48,628 nt of DNA from Thermoplasmata archaeon (lineage in GTDB: Archaea > Thermoplasmatota > Thermoplasmata > Lutacidiplasmatales > UBA184). A program made the position numbers and the translations under genes. Within the stretch, counting starts at the first letter, position 1. Each line of letters starts with the position of its first letter. The stretch covers positions 1 to 48,628 of the forward strand of contig JAKACD010000008.1 of the NCBI GenBank assembly GCA_021821785.1, given 5' to 3'. The notes beneath the pieces are model-generated. The model worked only from the letters and a program-made list of their open reading frames with translations, was not told where the DNA came from and ran no database searches. Of this stretch, positions 1-7,414 are shown one piece after another.

Positions 1-129
1 CGCCGGCCGTCGATGATCTGGCTCGGCCCGGGAGCGCCGCTCGACCTGCTTCCGTGGGAGCCCGCGACGAAGAAGCTCCACGTCCTCCCCGCCGCGAGCC
101 AGTTCCTCGGGGACGGAGGTCGGCCGTGA
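1..129 (+). CDS. C-terminal end of an upstream ORF, possibly the N-terminal half of a split archaeal MetE
   Basis: Frame 1 is open from the window edge to TGA at 127-129 (...MIWLGPGAPLDLLPWEPATKKLHVLPAASQFLGDGGRP*). It overlaps the next GTG start (GTGA). Confidence 0.4.
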   Translation, partial: RRPSMIWLGPGAPLDLLPWEPATKKLHVLPAASQFLGDGGRP

Positions 130-1271
130 CCGCGCGCCCGCTGTTCCCGACCCAGGAGATCGGCAGCCTCGCCAAGCCGCGCTGGCAGCTCCTCGGCCAA
201 CGGTCGGAGCCCCTCGACGTCGCCGCCCGCGAGGAGTTCCGCCTCTCGGCCGAGCGCACGCATTTCGCGGACGACCTGCCGGAGGATCGGGACGCGCTGC
301 TCGGGGGGCGGGCCCGCGCGGTCGACCCCGAGCGGGTCCGGGACCTGGGCGCCCTCTTCGCGATCCGCTTCCTCGAGTCGGCCGGCCTCGACCGGGTCTA
401 CGACGGGGAGGCCCGGCGGATCGAGATGTACGAGTTCCCGATCCGCCAGATGCGCGGGTTCCGCTTCCAGGGCCACGTCCGCTCCTTCGACAACAAGTAC
501 TACCTCAAGGCCGCGGTCGTGGACGAGCTGCGGCTCGAGCGGCCGTACCACGTCGACGAGTTCGATTTCGTCAAGCGGTACGCCCGGGCCGAACCGAAGC
601 TGCCGATCACCGGCCCGTACACGCTCGCCGACTGGTCGTTCAACGAGTACTACCTCGCCCGCCAGAAGGGGTGGAAGGGCCGGGGGGCCCGCCGGGCGGC
701 GCAGCGCGAGTTCGTGGTCGATCTTGCGCGTCGGGCGCTCCGCCCGACGATCCAAGCCCTGATCGAGCACGGGTGCCGGGTGATCCAGATCGATGAGCCG
801 GCCGCGGGGACCCACCCGGACGAGGCGGACCTCGTGGTCGAGGGGTTCAACGCCGCGACCGAAGGGCTCGACGCCGAGTTCTCGATGCACATCTGCTACT
901 CCGACTACCGCGACCTCCTGCCGACGATCCTCGAGGCGAAGCGCTGCCGCCAGTGGGCGTGGGAGTTCGCGAACCGCGATATCGACGGGCACGACGGCTA
1001 CGAGGTCCTCGGCGCCCTCCGCGAGTACGGCGACGACCGCGAGGTCGGTCTCGGCGTGCTCGACGTGCACCGCGACGCGGTCGAGAGCCCCGAGCTGGTC
1101 GCGGACCGGATCCGGCGGGCGGTCCGCTACCTGGGGGATCCCCGGCGGATCTGGGTGAACCCGGATTGCGGCCTGCGGACCCGGAGCCTCGGGATCGCCC
1201 GGGCGAAGCTCGAGGCCATGGTCCGCGGCGCGGCCCTGGCGCGGAGCGAGTTCGAGGGAGCGGCCCACTAG
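126..1271 (+). CDS. metE: Cobalamin-independent methionine synthase (MetE C-terminal/UROD-like)
   Basis: Protein VTARPLFPTQEIGSLAKPRW...ITGPYTLADWS...IQIDEPA...MHICYSDY...WVNPDCGLRTR; GTG start overlaps the upstream stop. Confidence 0.85.
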   Translation: MTARPLFPTQEIGSLAKPRWQLLGQRSEPLDVAAREEFRLSAERTHFADDLPEDRDALLGGRARAVDPERVRDLGALFAIRFLESAGLDRVYDGEARRIEMYEFPIRQMRGFRFQGHVRSFDNKYYLKAAVVDELRLERPYHVDEFDFVKRYARAEPKLPITGPYTLADWSFNEYYLARQKGWKGRGARRAAQREFVVDLARRALRPTIQALIEHGCRVIQIDEPAAGTHPDEADLVVEGFNAATEGLDAEFSMHICYSDYRDLLPTILEAKRCRQWAWEFANRDIDGHDGYEVLGALREYGDDREVGLGVLDVHRDAVESPELVADRIRRAVRYLGDPRRIWVNPDCGLRTRSLGIARAKLEAMVRGAALARSEFEGAAH

Positions 1272-2149
1272 GGGACCACCGAGAGGATCTCGGCGCGGCC
1301 CGGCCCGACGAGGACGGTGTGCTCGGCCTGGGCGACCAGGCCGTGCCCCCGCTCGAGGAAGACGGGGTACGTCTGGAGCCAGCGTCGCGCGCGCCGCAGC
1401 GCCGCCTGCTCCTCCGGGGTCGTGGCCCAGCGCATCGCGAACGGGAGCGTGCGGAACCGACCGAAGAGGCCGGCGAGGACCGGGTCGGACGGTCCGGGAT
1501 CCGCCCGGAACCGCGCGATGTTCCCGAACGGGCCGTTCGCGATGTGCCCCACGCCGTTCGTCGCGAACGGCTCGATCGCGATCACTTCGCCCTCGATCAG
1601 CGTTGCGTCGCTCGCCCCGGGGACGTTCGGGATCGACTTCCCTGCATGAAGGAGGTAGCGCTCGATCGAGTGGCCGGTGAGGTCCTCGATCGGCCGCAGC
1701 CCGCGCGCCCGGATCGCCTGGGCGATCGCGCGGCTGACCTCGTCGACGCGGACCCCGGGCCGCACCTGGGCGATCCCGTCCCGGAGCGCGTCGTGCGCCG
1801 CGCGGACGAGGTTCTCGTGTCGGTGCGTCCCCCCGACCTCCACCGTGTCCGCGGTGTCGGCGATCGCCCCGTCGAGGTGCGCCCCGACATCGACCTTCAC
1901 GAGATCCCCGGGCGCGAAGACCGCCTCGTCGTCGATCGAGGGGGTGTAGTGGGCTGCCTCCACGTTCCGGGAGAGGTTCGCCGGGAACGCCGGCTGCGCC
2001 CCCTGGCCCCGCACGTACTCCTCGATCGCTTCCGCGACGTCGCGGCGCCGGGCTCCGGGCACGGTGAGGCGCAGCCCGAGCTCCCGCGCCCCGGCCGCGA
2101 TGCGGCCCGCCGCGCGCCAGCGGTCGAGGTCGATCGGTTCGCGGGGCAC
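1268..2149 (-). CDS. map: Methionine aminopeptidase, type II
   Basis: Motifs NVEAAHYTPSIDDE, DLVKVDVGAHLDGAIADTADTVEVG, GHSIERYLLHAGKSIPNV, EVIAIEPFAT. Confidence 0.9.
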   Translation of the reverse strand: MPREPIDLDRWRAAGRIAAGARELGLRLTVPGARRRDVAEAIEEYVRGQGAQPAFPANLSRNVEAAHYTPSIDDEAVFAPGDLVKVDVGAHLDGAIADTADTVEVGGTHRHENLVRAAHDALRDGIAQVRPGVRVDEVSRAIAQAIRARGLRPIEDLTGHSIERYLLHAGKSIPNVPGASDATLIEGEVIAIEPFATNGVGHIANGPFGNIARFRADPGPSDPVLAGLFGRFRTLPFAMRWATTPEEQAALRRARRWLQTYPVFLERGHGLVAQAEHTVLVGPGRAEILSVVP

Positions 2150-2155
2150 GGCCTC

Positions 2156-2722
2156 TCACTTCCGGGCGACGGGGCGCGGATGCGCCCCGGTCAGATCGAT
2201 GAGCGTGGACGGGGATCCCGAGGGGGCCGGTCGGGCCGGGAGATAGACCCGCACGTCGCGCCCGAACGCCCGACGCGCCTCGGCGGGCGTGCGGCAGGGG
2301 GCGGCGCCGTGCCGGTTCGCGGACGTCGCGGTGATCGGACCCACCCGGCGGGCGAGCTCGCGCGCAACGGAGTGGTCCGGCACCCGGACCCCGAGCGACC
2401 CGTCGGCGGCGAAGAGGCGCGGCGCGAGGGTGCGTCGCGCGAGCGGGGACGGACGGAGGAAGACGGTGTACGGTCCGGGCAGGTGCGTGCGGACGAACCG
2501 ACGGGCCGACGGCGCGAGCGCGCCGAGCGCTTCGAGCTCGGGCACGGAGCTCACCGCGACGGAGATCGGCTGCCCGCCCGGCCGCCCCTTCGCGGCCTCG
2601 AGCCGGAGGATCGCGGATCGGTCGGCGGCCCGGGCCCCGAGGCCGAGGAGCGTGTCGGTCGGATAGACCACGAGGTCCCCGGCCGCCAGGGCGCGCACGG
2701 CGGCCGGGAGCGTCGGGGTCAT
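2156..2722 (-). CDS. Sua5/YrdC/TsaC L-threonylcarbamoyladenylate synthase
   Basis: MTPTLPAAVRALAAGDLVVYPTDTLLGLGARA...KGRPGGQPISVAV...TATSANRHG...STLIDLTG. ATG at 2722 preferred over the longer ORF start. Confidence 0.88.
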   Translation of the reverse strand: MTPTLPAAVRALAAGDLVVYPTDTLLGLGARAADRSAILRLEAAKGRPGGQPISVAVSSVPELEALGALAPSARRFVRTHLPGPYTVFLRPSPLARRTLAPRLFAADGSLGVRVPDHSVARELARRVGPITATSANRHGAAPCRTPAEARRAFGRDVRVYLPARPAPSGSPSTLIDLTGAHPRPVARK

Positions 2723-2726
2723 CGTC

Positions 2727-3185
2727 CTAGAAGTACTCTTCCGCCATCCGGGAGTACGCCTGATACTCCTCGGGGGCGAAGTAGAGCGCGAGCTCGCGCT
2801 CGGCCGACTCCGGGGCGTCGGAGGCATGGACGAGGTTCGGCGTGATGCCGAGCCCGAAGTCCCCCCGGAGGGTGCCGGGCGCCGCGGTCTGCGGGTTGGT
2901 GGCGCCGGTGAGGAGGCGGACGACCGAGATCGCCGAGCGACCCTCGACGGCCATCGCGACGATCGGCCCCGAGGTGATGTGCTGGATGAGCGCGGGGTAG
3001 AACGGCTTGCCCTGGTGCTCGGCGTAGTGGCGCTGCGCGAGCTCGGGCGTCACCCGCAGCATCTTGAGCGCGACCAGCTTGAGGCCCTTGCGCTCCAGCC
3101 GGGCGACGATCTCTCCGACCAGGGCGCGTCGGACCCCGTCCGGCTTCACCAAGACCAGCGTGCGCTCCAGGCTCCCTTCCGGCAT
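2727..3185 (-). CDS. ndk: Nucleoside diphosphate kinase
   Basis: MPEGSLERTLVLVKPDGVRRALVGEIVARLERKGL...TPNLVHASDAPESAERELALYF; active-site His in NLVHASD. Confidence 0.93.
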   Translation of the reverse strand: MPEGSLERTLVLVKPDGVRRALVGEIVARLERKGLKLVALKMLRVTPELAQRHYAEHQGKPFYPALIQHITSGPIVAMAVEGRSAISVVRLLTGATNPQTAAPGTLRGDFGLGITPNLVHASDAPESAERELALYFAPEEYQAYSRMAEEYF

Positions 3186-3376
3186 CGGCCCGCCGAGCCG
3201 CCCGAGACCTAAAGGTTTCGCGTCCGCCGCACCGGCGGCCGGACCTCGCTCCCCGGCGCCTTCCGCTCGCGGCGGAGCGCGACCGGCGTTTCCGCCCCAC
3301 TTCCGGACGACGCGAACATCGGAACGGGGCGGGATCGCCCCAGAAGGTAAGAGGCGGCCCGGCTCCGAGCGCGGCG

Positions 3377-4162
3377 ATGCCCTCCTCCCCCCTCCGGACC
3401 CACCCGGTCCTCCGCGGGTTCGACCGGGCGGCCGAGGCGTATGAGCGCGGGCGGCCGGATTACCCTCGAGCGGCCGTCGCCTACCTCGGTCAGCGGCTGC
3501 ACCTCGGTCCGGGACGGACCGTCGTCGACATCGGAAGCGGGACCGGCAAGTTCACCCGCGCCCTCGCGCCCCTCGGGGCGGCGCGCGTCGCGGTCGAGCC
3601 GATCGCCGGGATGCGCCGGGTCTTCGCCCAGGAGGTCCCGGAGGTGCCGGTCCTTCCGGGGGTCGCGGAGGCGATCCCGCTCCCCGGGGGGTTCGCCGAC
3701 GCGGTCGTCGTCGCGCAGGCGTTCCACTGGTTCCGACCGAGACCCGCGCTGCGTGAGATCGCGCGGGTGCTCGGACCGAACGGCGGTCTCGGGCTCGTCT
3801 GGAACCTCCGCGACGATTCCGTCGACTGGTCCCGGCGGCTGACCGAGCTCCTCGCGCCGTATCGCCGGGCCGCCCACGCCCCGGGCAGCCGGGACCGCCA
3901 GTGGCAGCGCGTCTTCCGCTCGCCCGCTTGCCCGTTCGGCCCGACGCATTTCCGATCGTTCCCGCACGTCCAGCGGGCCCCGCGCACGGCGTTCGTGGAG
4001 CGGGTCCTCTCGGTCAGCGTGATCGCGGTGCTCCCTTCCCCGAAGCGACGGCAGGTAGCGGCCGAGGTCCGGCGGATCCTCGATCGCGACCCCGCGACGC
4101 GCGGCCGGGCGATCGTCGCGCTGCCGTACCGGACCGAGGTCTACTGGGCGCGGAAGAAGTAG
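3377..4162 (+). CDS. Class I SAM-dependent methyltransferase
   Basis: VVDIGSGTGKFTRALAPLGAARVAVEPIAGMR motif I region; ADAVVVAQAFHWF motif. Confidence 0.8.
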   Translation: MPSSPLRTHPVLRGFDRAAEAYERGRPDYPRAAVAYLGQRLHLGPGRTVVDIGSGTGKFTRALAPLGAARVAVEPIAGMRRVFAQEVPEVPVLPGVAEAIPLPGGFADAVVVAQAFHWFRPRPALREIARVLGPNGGLGLVWNLRDDSVDWSRRLTELLAPYRRAAHAPGSRDRQWQRVFRSPACPFGPTHFRSFPHVQRAPRTAFVERVLSVSVIAVLPSPKRRQVAAEVRRILDRDPATRGRAIVALPYRTEVYWARKK

Positions 4163-4172
4163 CCGGCCGAGA

Positions 4173-4697
4173 CTAGTCGCGGGCGCGCGCGTCGCAGCCG
4201 CGGGCCCAGGGACATCGCCCGCACCGGCTCGGGGAGGGGTTCGCCCGCCCGTCGTACGGCCGGTCGAGCTCGGCGCGGATCGCGAGCAGCTCGGCGCGGG
4301 CCCGTTCGTCCCACCGCACCCGGAACTCGCCGTCCGCGTAGCGCAGCACTCCGAACGGAGGGGCGCGCCCGGTCCTCTCCTCCACCAAGAGGCAGTACGC
4401 CCAGACCTGGACGAGGTGGGACCAGGCCGGGCCGCCGCGCGGGGTGCCGCGGCTCTTGAGCTCGATCGGGACGAGCCGCCCGTCGCTCTGCTCCCGGAGC
4501 GCGTCCGGCCGACCCTGAATGCGATAGCGGTCGCTGCGGAGGAGGACGGGCGCCCCCGCATCGACCGAGACGAGCCGCCCGAGCGTGCCCTCCTGGCGGC
4601 GCCGCGCGAGCGCGCGCGCCGCGGCGGCCGCGATCGCGAGGCCGACGAGCCCGACCCCGAGGGCGACCCAGTTCGGGGTCACCGGTAGAAGGCCCAT
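4173..4697 (-). CDS. Membrane-anchored Cas4/Dna2-like (PD-(D/E)XK) nuclease, C-terminal part
   Basis: TM segment (WVALGVGLVGLAIAAAAARAL), IQGRPDALRE...LVPIELKSRG nuclease motifs, C-terminal CGRCPWARGC cluster. ATG 4697 is preceded by GGGAGGG on the minus strand. Confidence 0.7.
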   Translation of the reverse strand: MGLLPVTPNWVALGVGLVGLAIAAAAARALARRRQEGTLGRLVSVDAGAPVLLRSDRYRIQGRPDALREQSDGRLVPIELKSRGTPRGGPAWSHLVQVWAYCLLVEERTGRAPPFGVLRYADGEFRVRWDERARAELLAIRAELDRPYDGRANPSPSRCGRCPWARGCDARARD

Positions 4698-4942
4698 AGG
4701 AACCCTCCCACGACGAGCGCCACGCCCACGAGGAGACCGACCCAATACGTCGTTCCCGACGTTGCCCTTCGACGCTCGGCCGACAAGGTCCGGGCGTGGT
4801 AGCGGACGCCGGCCCGGCTGTGCGCCGCGGCCTCGGGGCCGATCCCCCCCGGGGGCGGGTGCGAGCGGTACCAATGCGAGCGCGGACAGTAGGCGTAGTC
4901 AGCGAGCTCGGACGGAGAGGTCCAGCCGTCCCTTCCGGCCAT
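4679..4942 (-). CDS. Cas4-like N-terminal part with a TM helix
   Basis: MAGRDGWTSPSELADYAYCPRSHWYRSHPPP...AAHSRAGVRYHAR...TTYWVGLLVGVALVVGGFLWAFYR; Cas4-like 'YCPRSHWY' cysteine motif and a hydrophobic C-terminus. Confidence 0.65.
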   Translation of the reverse strand: MAGRDGWTSPSELADYAYCPRSHWYRSHPPPGGIGPEAAAHSRAGVRYHARTLSAERRRATSGTTYWVGLLVGVALVVGGFLWAFYR

Positions 4943-5032
4943 CGTGGGCGTCGCACCGCGCGGGGGTTTACCGATTCCCGTGCACGCGCAACCGACGGAT
5001 CGAGGGCGATCGGCCCCCGGTGCGCGGCCGGC

Positions 5033-5446
5033 CTATTCCTTCGGCGCGTCGGCCGCCGGCTTGTTGCGCGCCCGGGCCCGCGGCTTGGCCGCGGCGGGGG
5101 CCGGCGCGGGGGCGACGGCTTCGGCGGGTGCGGGGGCCCCGGCCTTCGGGGCCTCGACCACCGGCGCGGCGGGGGCCGGGGCCTTCGGCTTCGTCCGGCC
5201 GCGCTTCGGCGCGACGGGCGCGGCGGCCTTGGGGGCCCGTTCCCGCGAGGAGCGGTCCGCGGCGACCCGGAGAGCGTGGGCCCGCGTCCACTTGAAGTGG
5301 TGACCGACCCGACCGAGGTGGAGCTGCTGCTTCCGGCACGACGACGAGCAGAAGTGGAAGACCGTGCCGTCGCGCTTCACGAACATCCAGCCGGTCCCCG
5401 GCTCGATCTCGGCGGCGCAGAACGAACACTGTCGCTTGACGACCAT
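5033..5446 (-). CDS. rpl24e: Ribosomal protein L24e with Ala/Pro/Lys-rich C-terminal extension
   Basis: MVVKRQCSFCAAEIEPGTGWMFVKRDGTVFHFCSSSCRKQQLHLGR (zinc-ribbon L24e), then a low-complexity tail. Confidence 0.9.
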   Translation of the reverse strand: MVVKRQCSFCAAEIEPGTGWMFVKRDGTVFHFCSSSCRKQQLHLGRVGHHFKWTRAHALRVAADRSSRERAPKAAAPVAPKRGRTKPKAPAPAAPVVEAPKAGAPAPAEAVAPAPAPAAAKPRARARNKPAADAPKE

Positions 5447-5458
5447 CGGATTGCCTCG

Positions 5459-5671
5459 CTAACGGACGGAGAGCTTGCGCGCCTCGCGCGCGGTCTCCCT
5501 CAGGATCAGAACGTCACCGAGCCGGATCGGCCCCGCGACGTTCCGCGTGATGATCTTGCCTCGGTCGCGCCCTGCGAGGACCCGCACCTTCACCTGGGTG
5601 GCCTCGCCGGCCATCCCGGTGCGGCCGACGAGCTCGACGACCTCCGCCGGCGAGCCCTTCTCCTCCGCCAT
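5459..5671 (-). CDS. rps28e: Ribosomal protein S28e
   Basis: [55 protein letters not shown]. Confidence 0.95.
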   Translation of the reverse strand: MAEEKGSPAEVVELVGRTGMAGEATQVKVRVLAGRDRGKIITRNVAGPIRLGDVLILRETAREARKLSVR

Positions 5672-5693
5672 CGATCGGCCCTCCTCCCGTCGC

Positions 5694-6065
5694 CTACTTC
5701 TTCAGCGTCGGGAAGGTCGTCGCGAGCTCGTCCAAGAGCCCCTTCGCGTCCCCGGCCTCGACGACCGCGACGCTGGCCGCGGACTTCGAGAGGCCCGCGG
5801 ACTGGCCGAGCCGCTGCTTCTTCGGGACGTAGAGGTAGGGGATCCGCTTCTCCTCGCACAGCATCGGGATGTGGACCAGGATCTCGACCGGGTCGACGTC
5901 CTCTGCCATCACGACGAGCTTGGCTTCGCCCCGCTCGCTCGATTTCGTCACTTCGTTCGTTCCGACTCGAATCTTCCCGGTCTCGCTCGCCACTTGTACG
6001 AGCTGCAGGGCCTTGTCCGCCAGGTCGTTCGGGGTCTCAAATCGCACGTAGATCGGTCGCGCCAT
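5694..6065 (-). CDS. rpl7ae: Ribosomal protein L7Ae
   Basis: [61 protein letters not shown]. Confidence 0.96.
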   Translation of the reverse strand: MARPIYVRFETPNDLADKALQLVQVASETGKIRVGTNEVTKSSERGEAKLVVMAEDVDPVEILVHIPMLCEEKRIPYLYVPKKQRLGQSAGLSKSAASVAVVEAGDAKGLLDELATTFPTLKK

Positions 6066-6183
6066 GGTTCCTCGCGTCAGCGGAACCCCGGGTAGGGGGT
6101 CCTCGGCTCACGGGTGGGGCCCGTCGGAGGTACCGAGATACTTAAGGATGCCGTCGGACCCCGCGGGAGCCGGGGGAGCGGGC

Positions 6184-7272
6184 CTAGGTCGGGCCGGGCG
6201 GGTCGCCGCCCGGCGCCGCGCGCGGGGCGAGGAACGAGCTCGCGGCGAACTCGGGATGCTCGATGAAATAGCGACGGACCGGCGCGACGAGCCGGTCCAG
6301 CGCCGCCGCGACCGCCCCCTTGAGGTCCTGGGGATGGACGCGGCCCTCGGTCCAGGCGGCCAGGAAGGCCGCCTCGTCCACGAACTCGAGCGGTCCCCCG
6401 TGCTTCTCGGCCCGCTCGAGGCGCAGACGACCCTCCCACGGGAAGACGATGAACCGGACCGCCTCGACCACCGGGTTCCCCCCCACCTGACGGGCCGGGC
6501 AGAACGCGCCGGCGAGCCGCTGATCGATCTCGGCCCGCTCGGCGCCGATCGTGATCGCGGTACCGGGGTCGGACTTCGACATCTTCCCCTCGATGACCCC
6601 GCTCGCCGGGTCCATTCGACCGCTGCCCTTCAGCGACGAGAGCAGCGGGGTGTGGATCGCGGCCGGGATCGGCCAGCCGTAATGGTGGCCGACCTCGCGG
6701 GCCAAGATGTGGGCGCGCCGCTGGTCCATGCCGCCGTAGGCGAGCGCGACGGGGAGCTCGAAGATGTCGGCGGCCTGCATCGCGGGATAGAACAGGCGCG
6801 AGGTGTCGAGGTTCGATTCCTCCTCCCCCCGGCCCATGATCGACATCGCCCGCTTGGTGCGGGCGAGGCTCGTGGCCTTCGCGACCCGCACCACCCGGGC
6901 CCAGTACTCGGAGGATCCGGTGAGCTCGCTCGCCCAGCGGACGCGGACCGTCGAGCTGTCGACGCCGAGCGCGGCGAAGGCGGCCTGCATGTACCGGCCC
7001 GAGGCATGGATCCGCTCTCGGTCCCCGCCGAGCTTGTCGTTGATCCAGGCGTGCCAGTCCGCCAGGAACAGCGTCACCTCGCAGCCCGCCTCGACCAGAT
7101 CGCGGAGCTTCCGCACCGCGATGAGGTGGGCCACCGTGAGCTGACCCGACGGCTCGATGCCGAAGTACGCCCGCGGTCGGGCCTCCCGCTCGAAGAGGGC
7201 GTGCACCTCCTCGGGCTTGATCACCTCCTGGGTGTTCCGCACGACCCGGGCCACGCGCTCGAAAGTGTCCAC
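6184..7272 (-). CDS. tyrS: Tyrosyl-tRNA synthetase
   Basis: AYFGIEPSGQLTVAHLIAVRKL, FLADWHAWINDKLGG, GGMDQRRAHILARE, GKMSKSDPGTAI. Confidence 0.93.
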   Translation of the reverse strand: MDTFERVARVVRNTQEVIKPEEVHALFEREARPRAYFGIEPSGQLTVAHLIAVRKLRDLVEAGCEVTLFLADWHAWINDKLGGDRERIHASGRYMQAAFAALGVDSSTVRVRWASELTGSSEYWARVVRVAKATSLARTKRAMSIMGRGEEESNLDTSRLFYPAMQAADIFELPVALAYGGMDQRRAHILAREVGHHYGWPIPAAIHTPLLSSLKGSGRMDPASGVIEGKMSKSDPGTAITIGAERAEIDQRLAGAFCPARQVGGNPVVEAVRFIVFPWEGRLRLERAEKHGGPLEFVDEAAFLAAWTEGRVHPQDLKGAVAAALDRLVAPVRRYFIEHPEFAASSFLAPRAAPGGDPPGPT

Positions 7273-7414
7273 GTCCTCCCGGAGGCGTGGGCCTATTTAG
7301 GCCGTAACGGGCCCCCGGCCGAGACCGGCCCGGGGCCGCCCCGCCCCCTCGGAGGGCGAGGGTCGTCTAACTGAACCGTTAAGACCCGGGGTGGGGCTAG
7401 TACTTCTCCCCTCC

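Noticed and set aside
953-2845. 630-aa plus-strand ORF over map/sua5
   Set aside because: Arg/Pro/Gly-rich antisense shadow of clearly homologous minus-strand genes in GC-rich DNA.
4173-4942. CRISPR-Cas locus suggested by Cas4-like proteins
   Set aside because: No repeat-spacer array and no other cas genes anywhere in the window.
6810-6820. GGTTCGATTCC, a tRNA T-arm-like sequence
   Set aside because: Lies inside tyrS coding sequence (minus strand) with no acceptor or anticodon arms around it.
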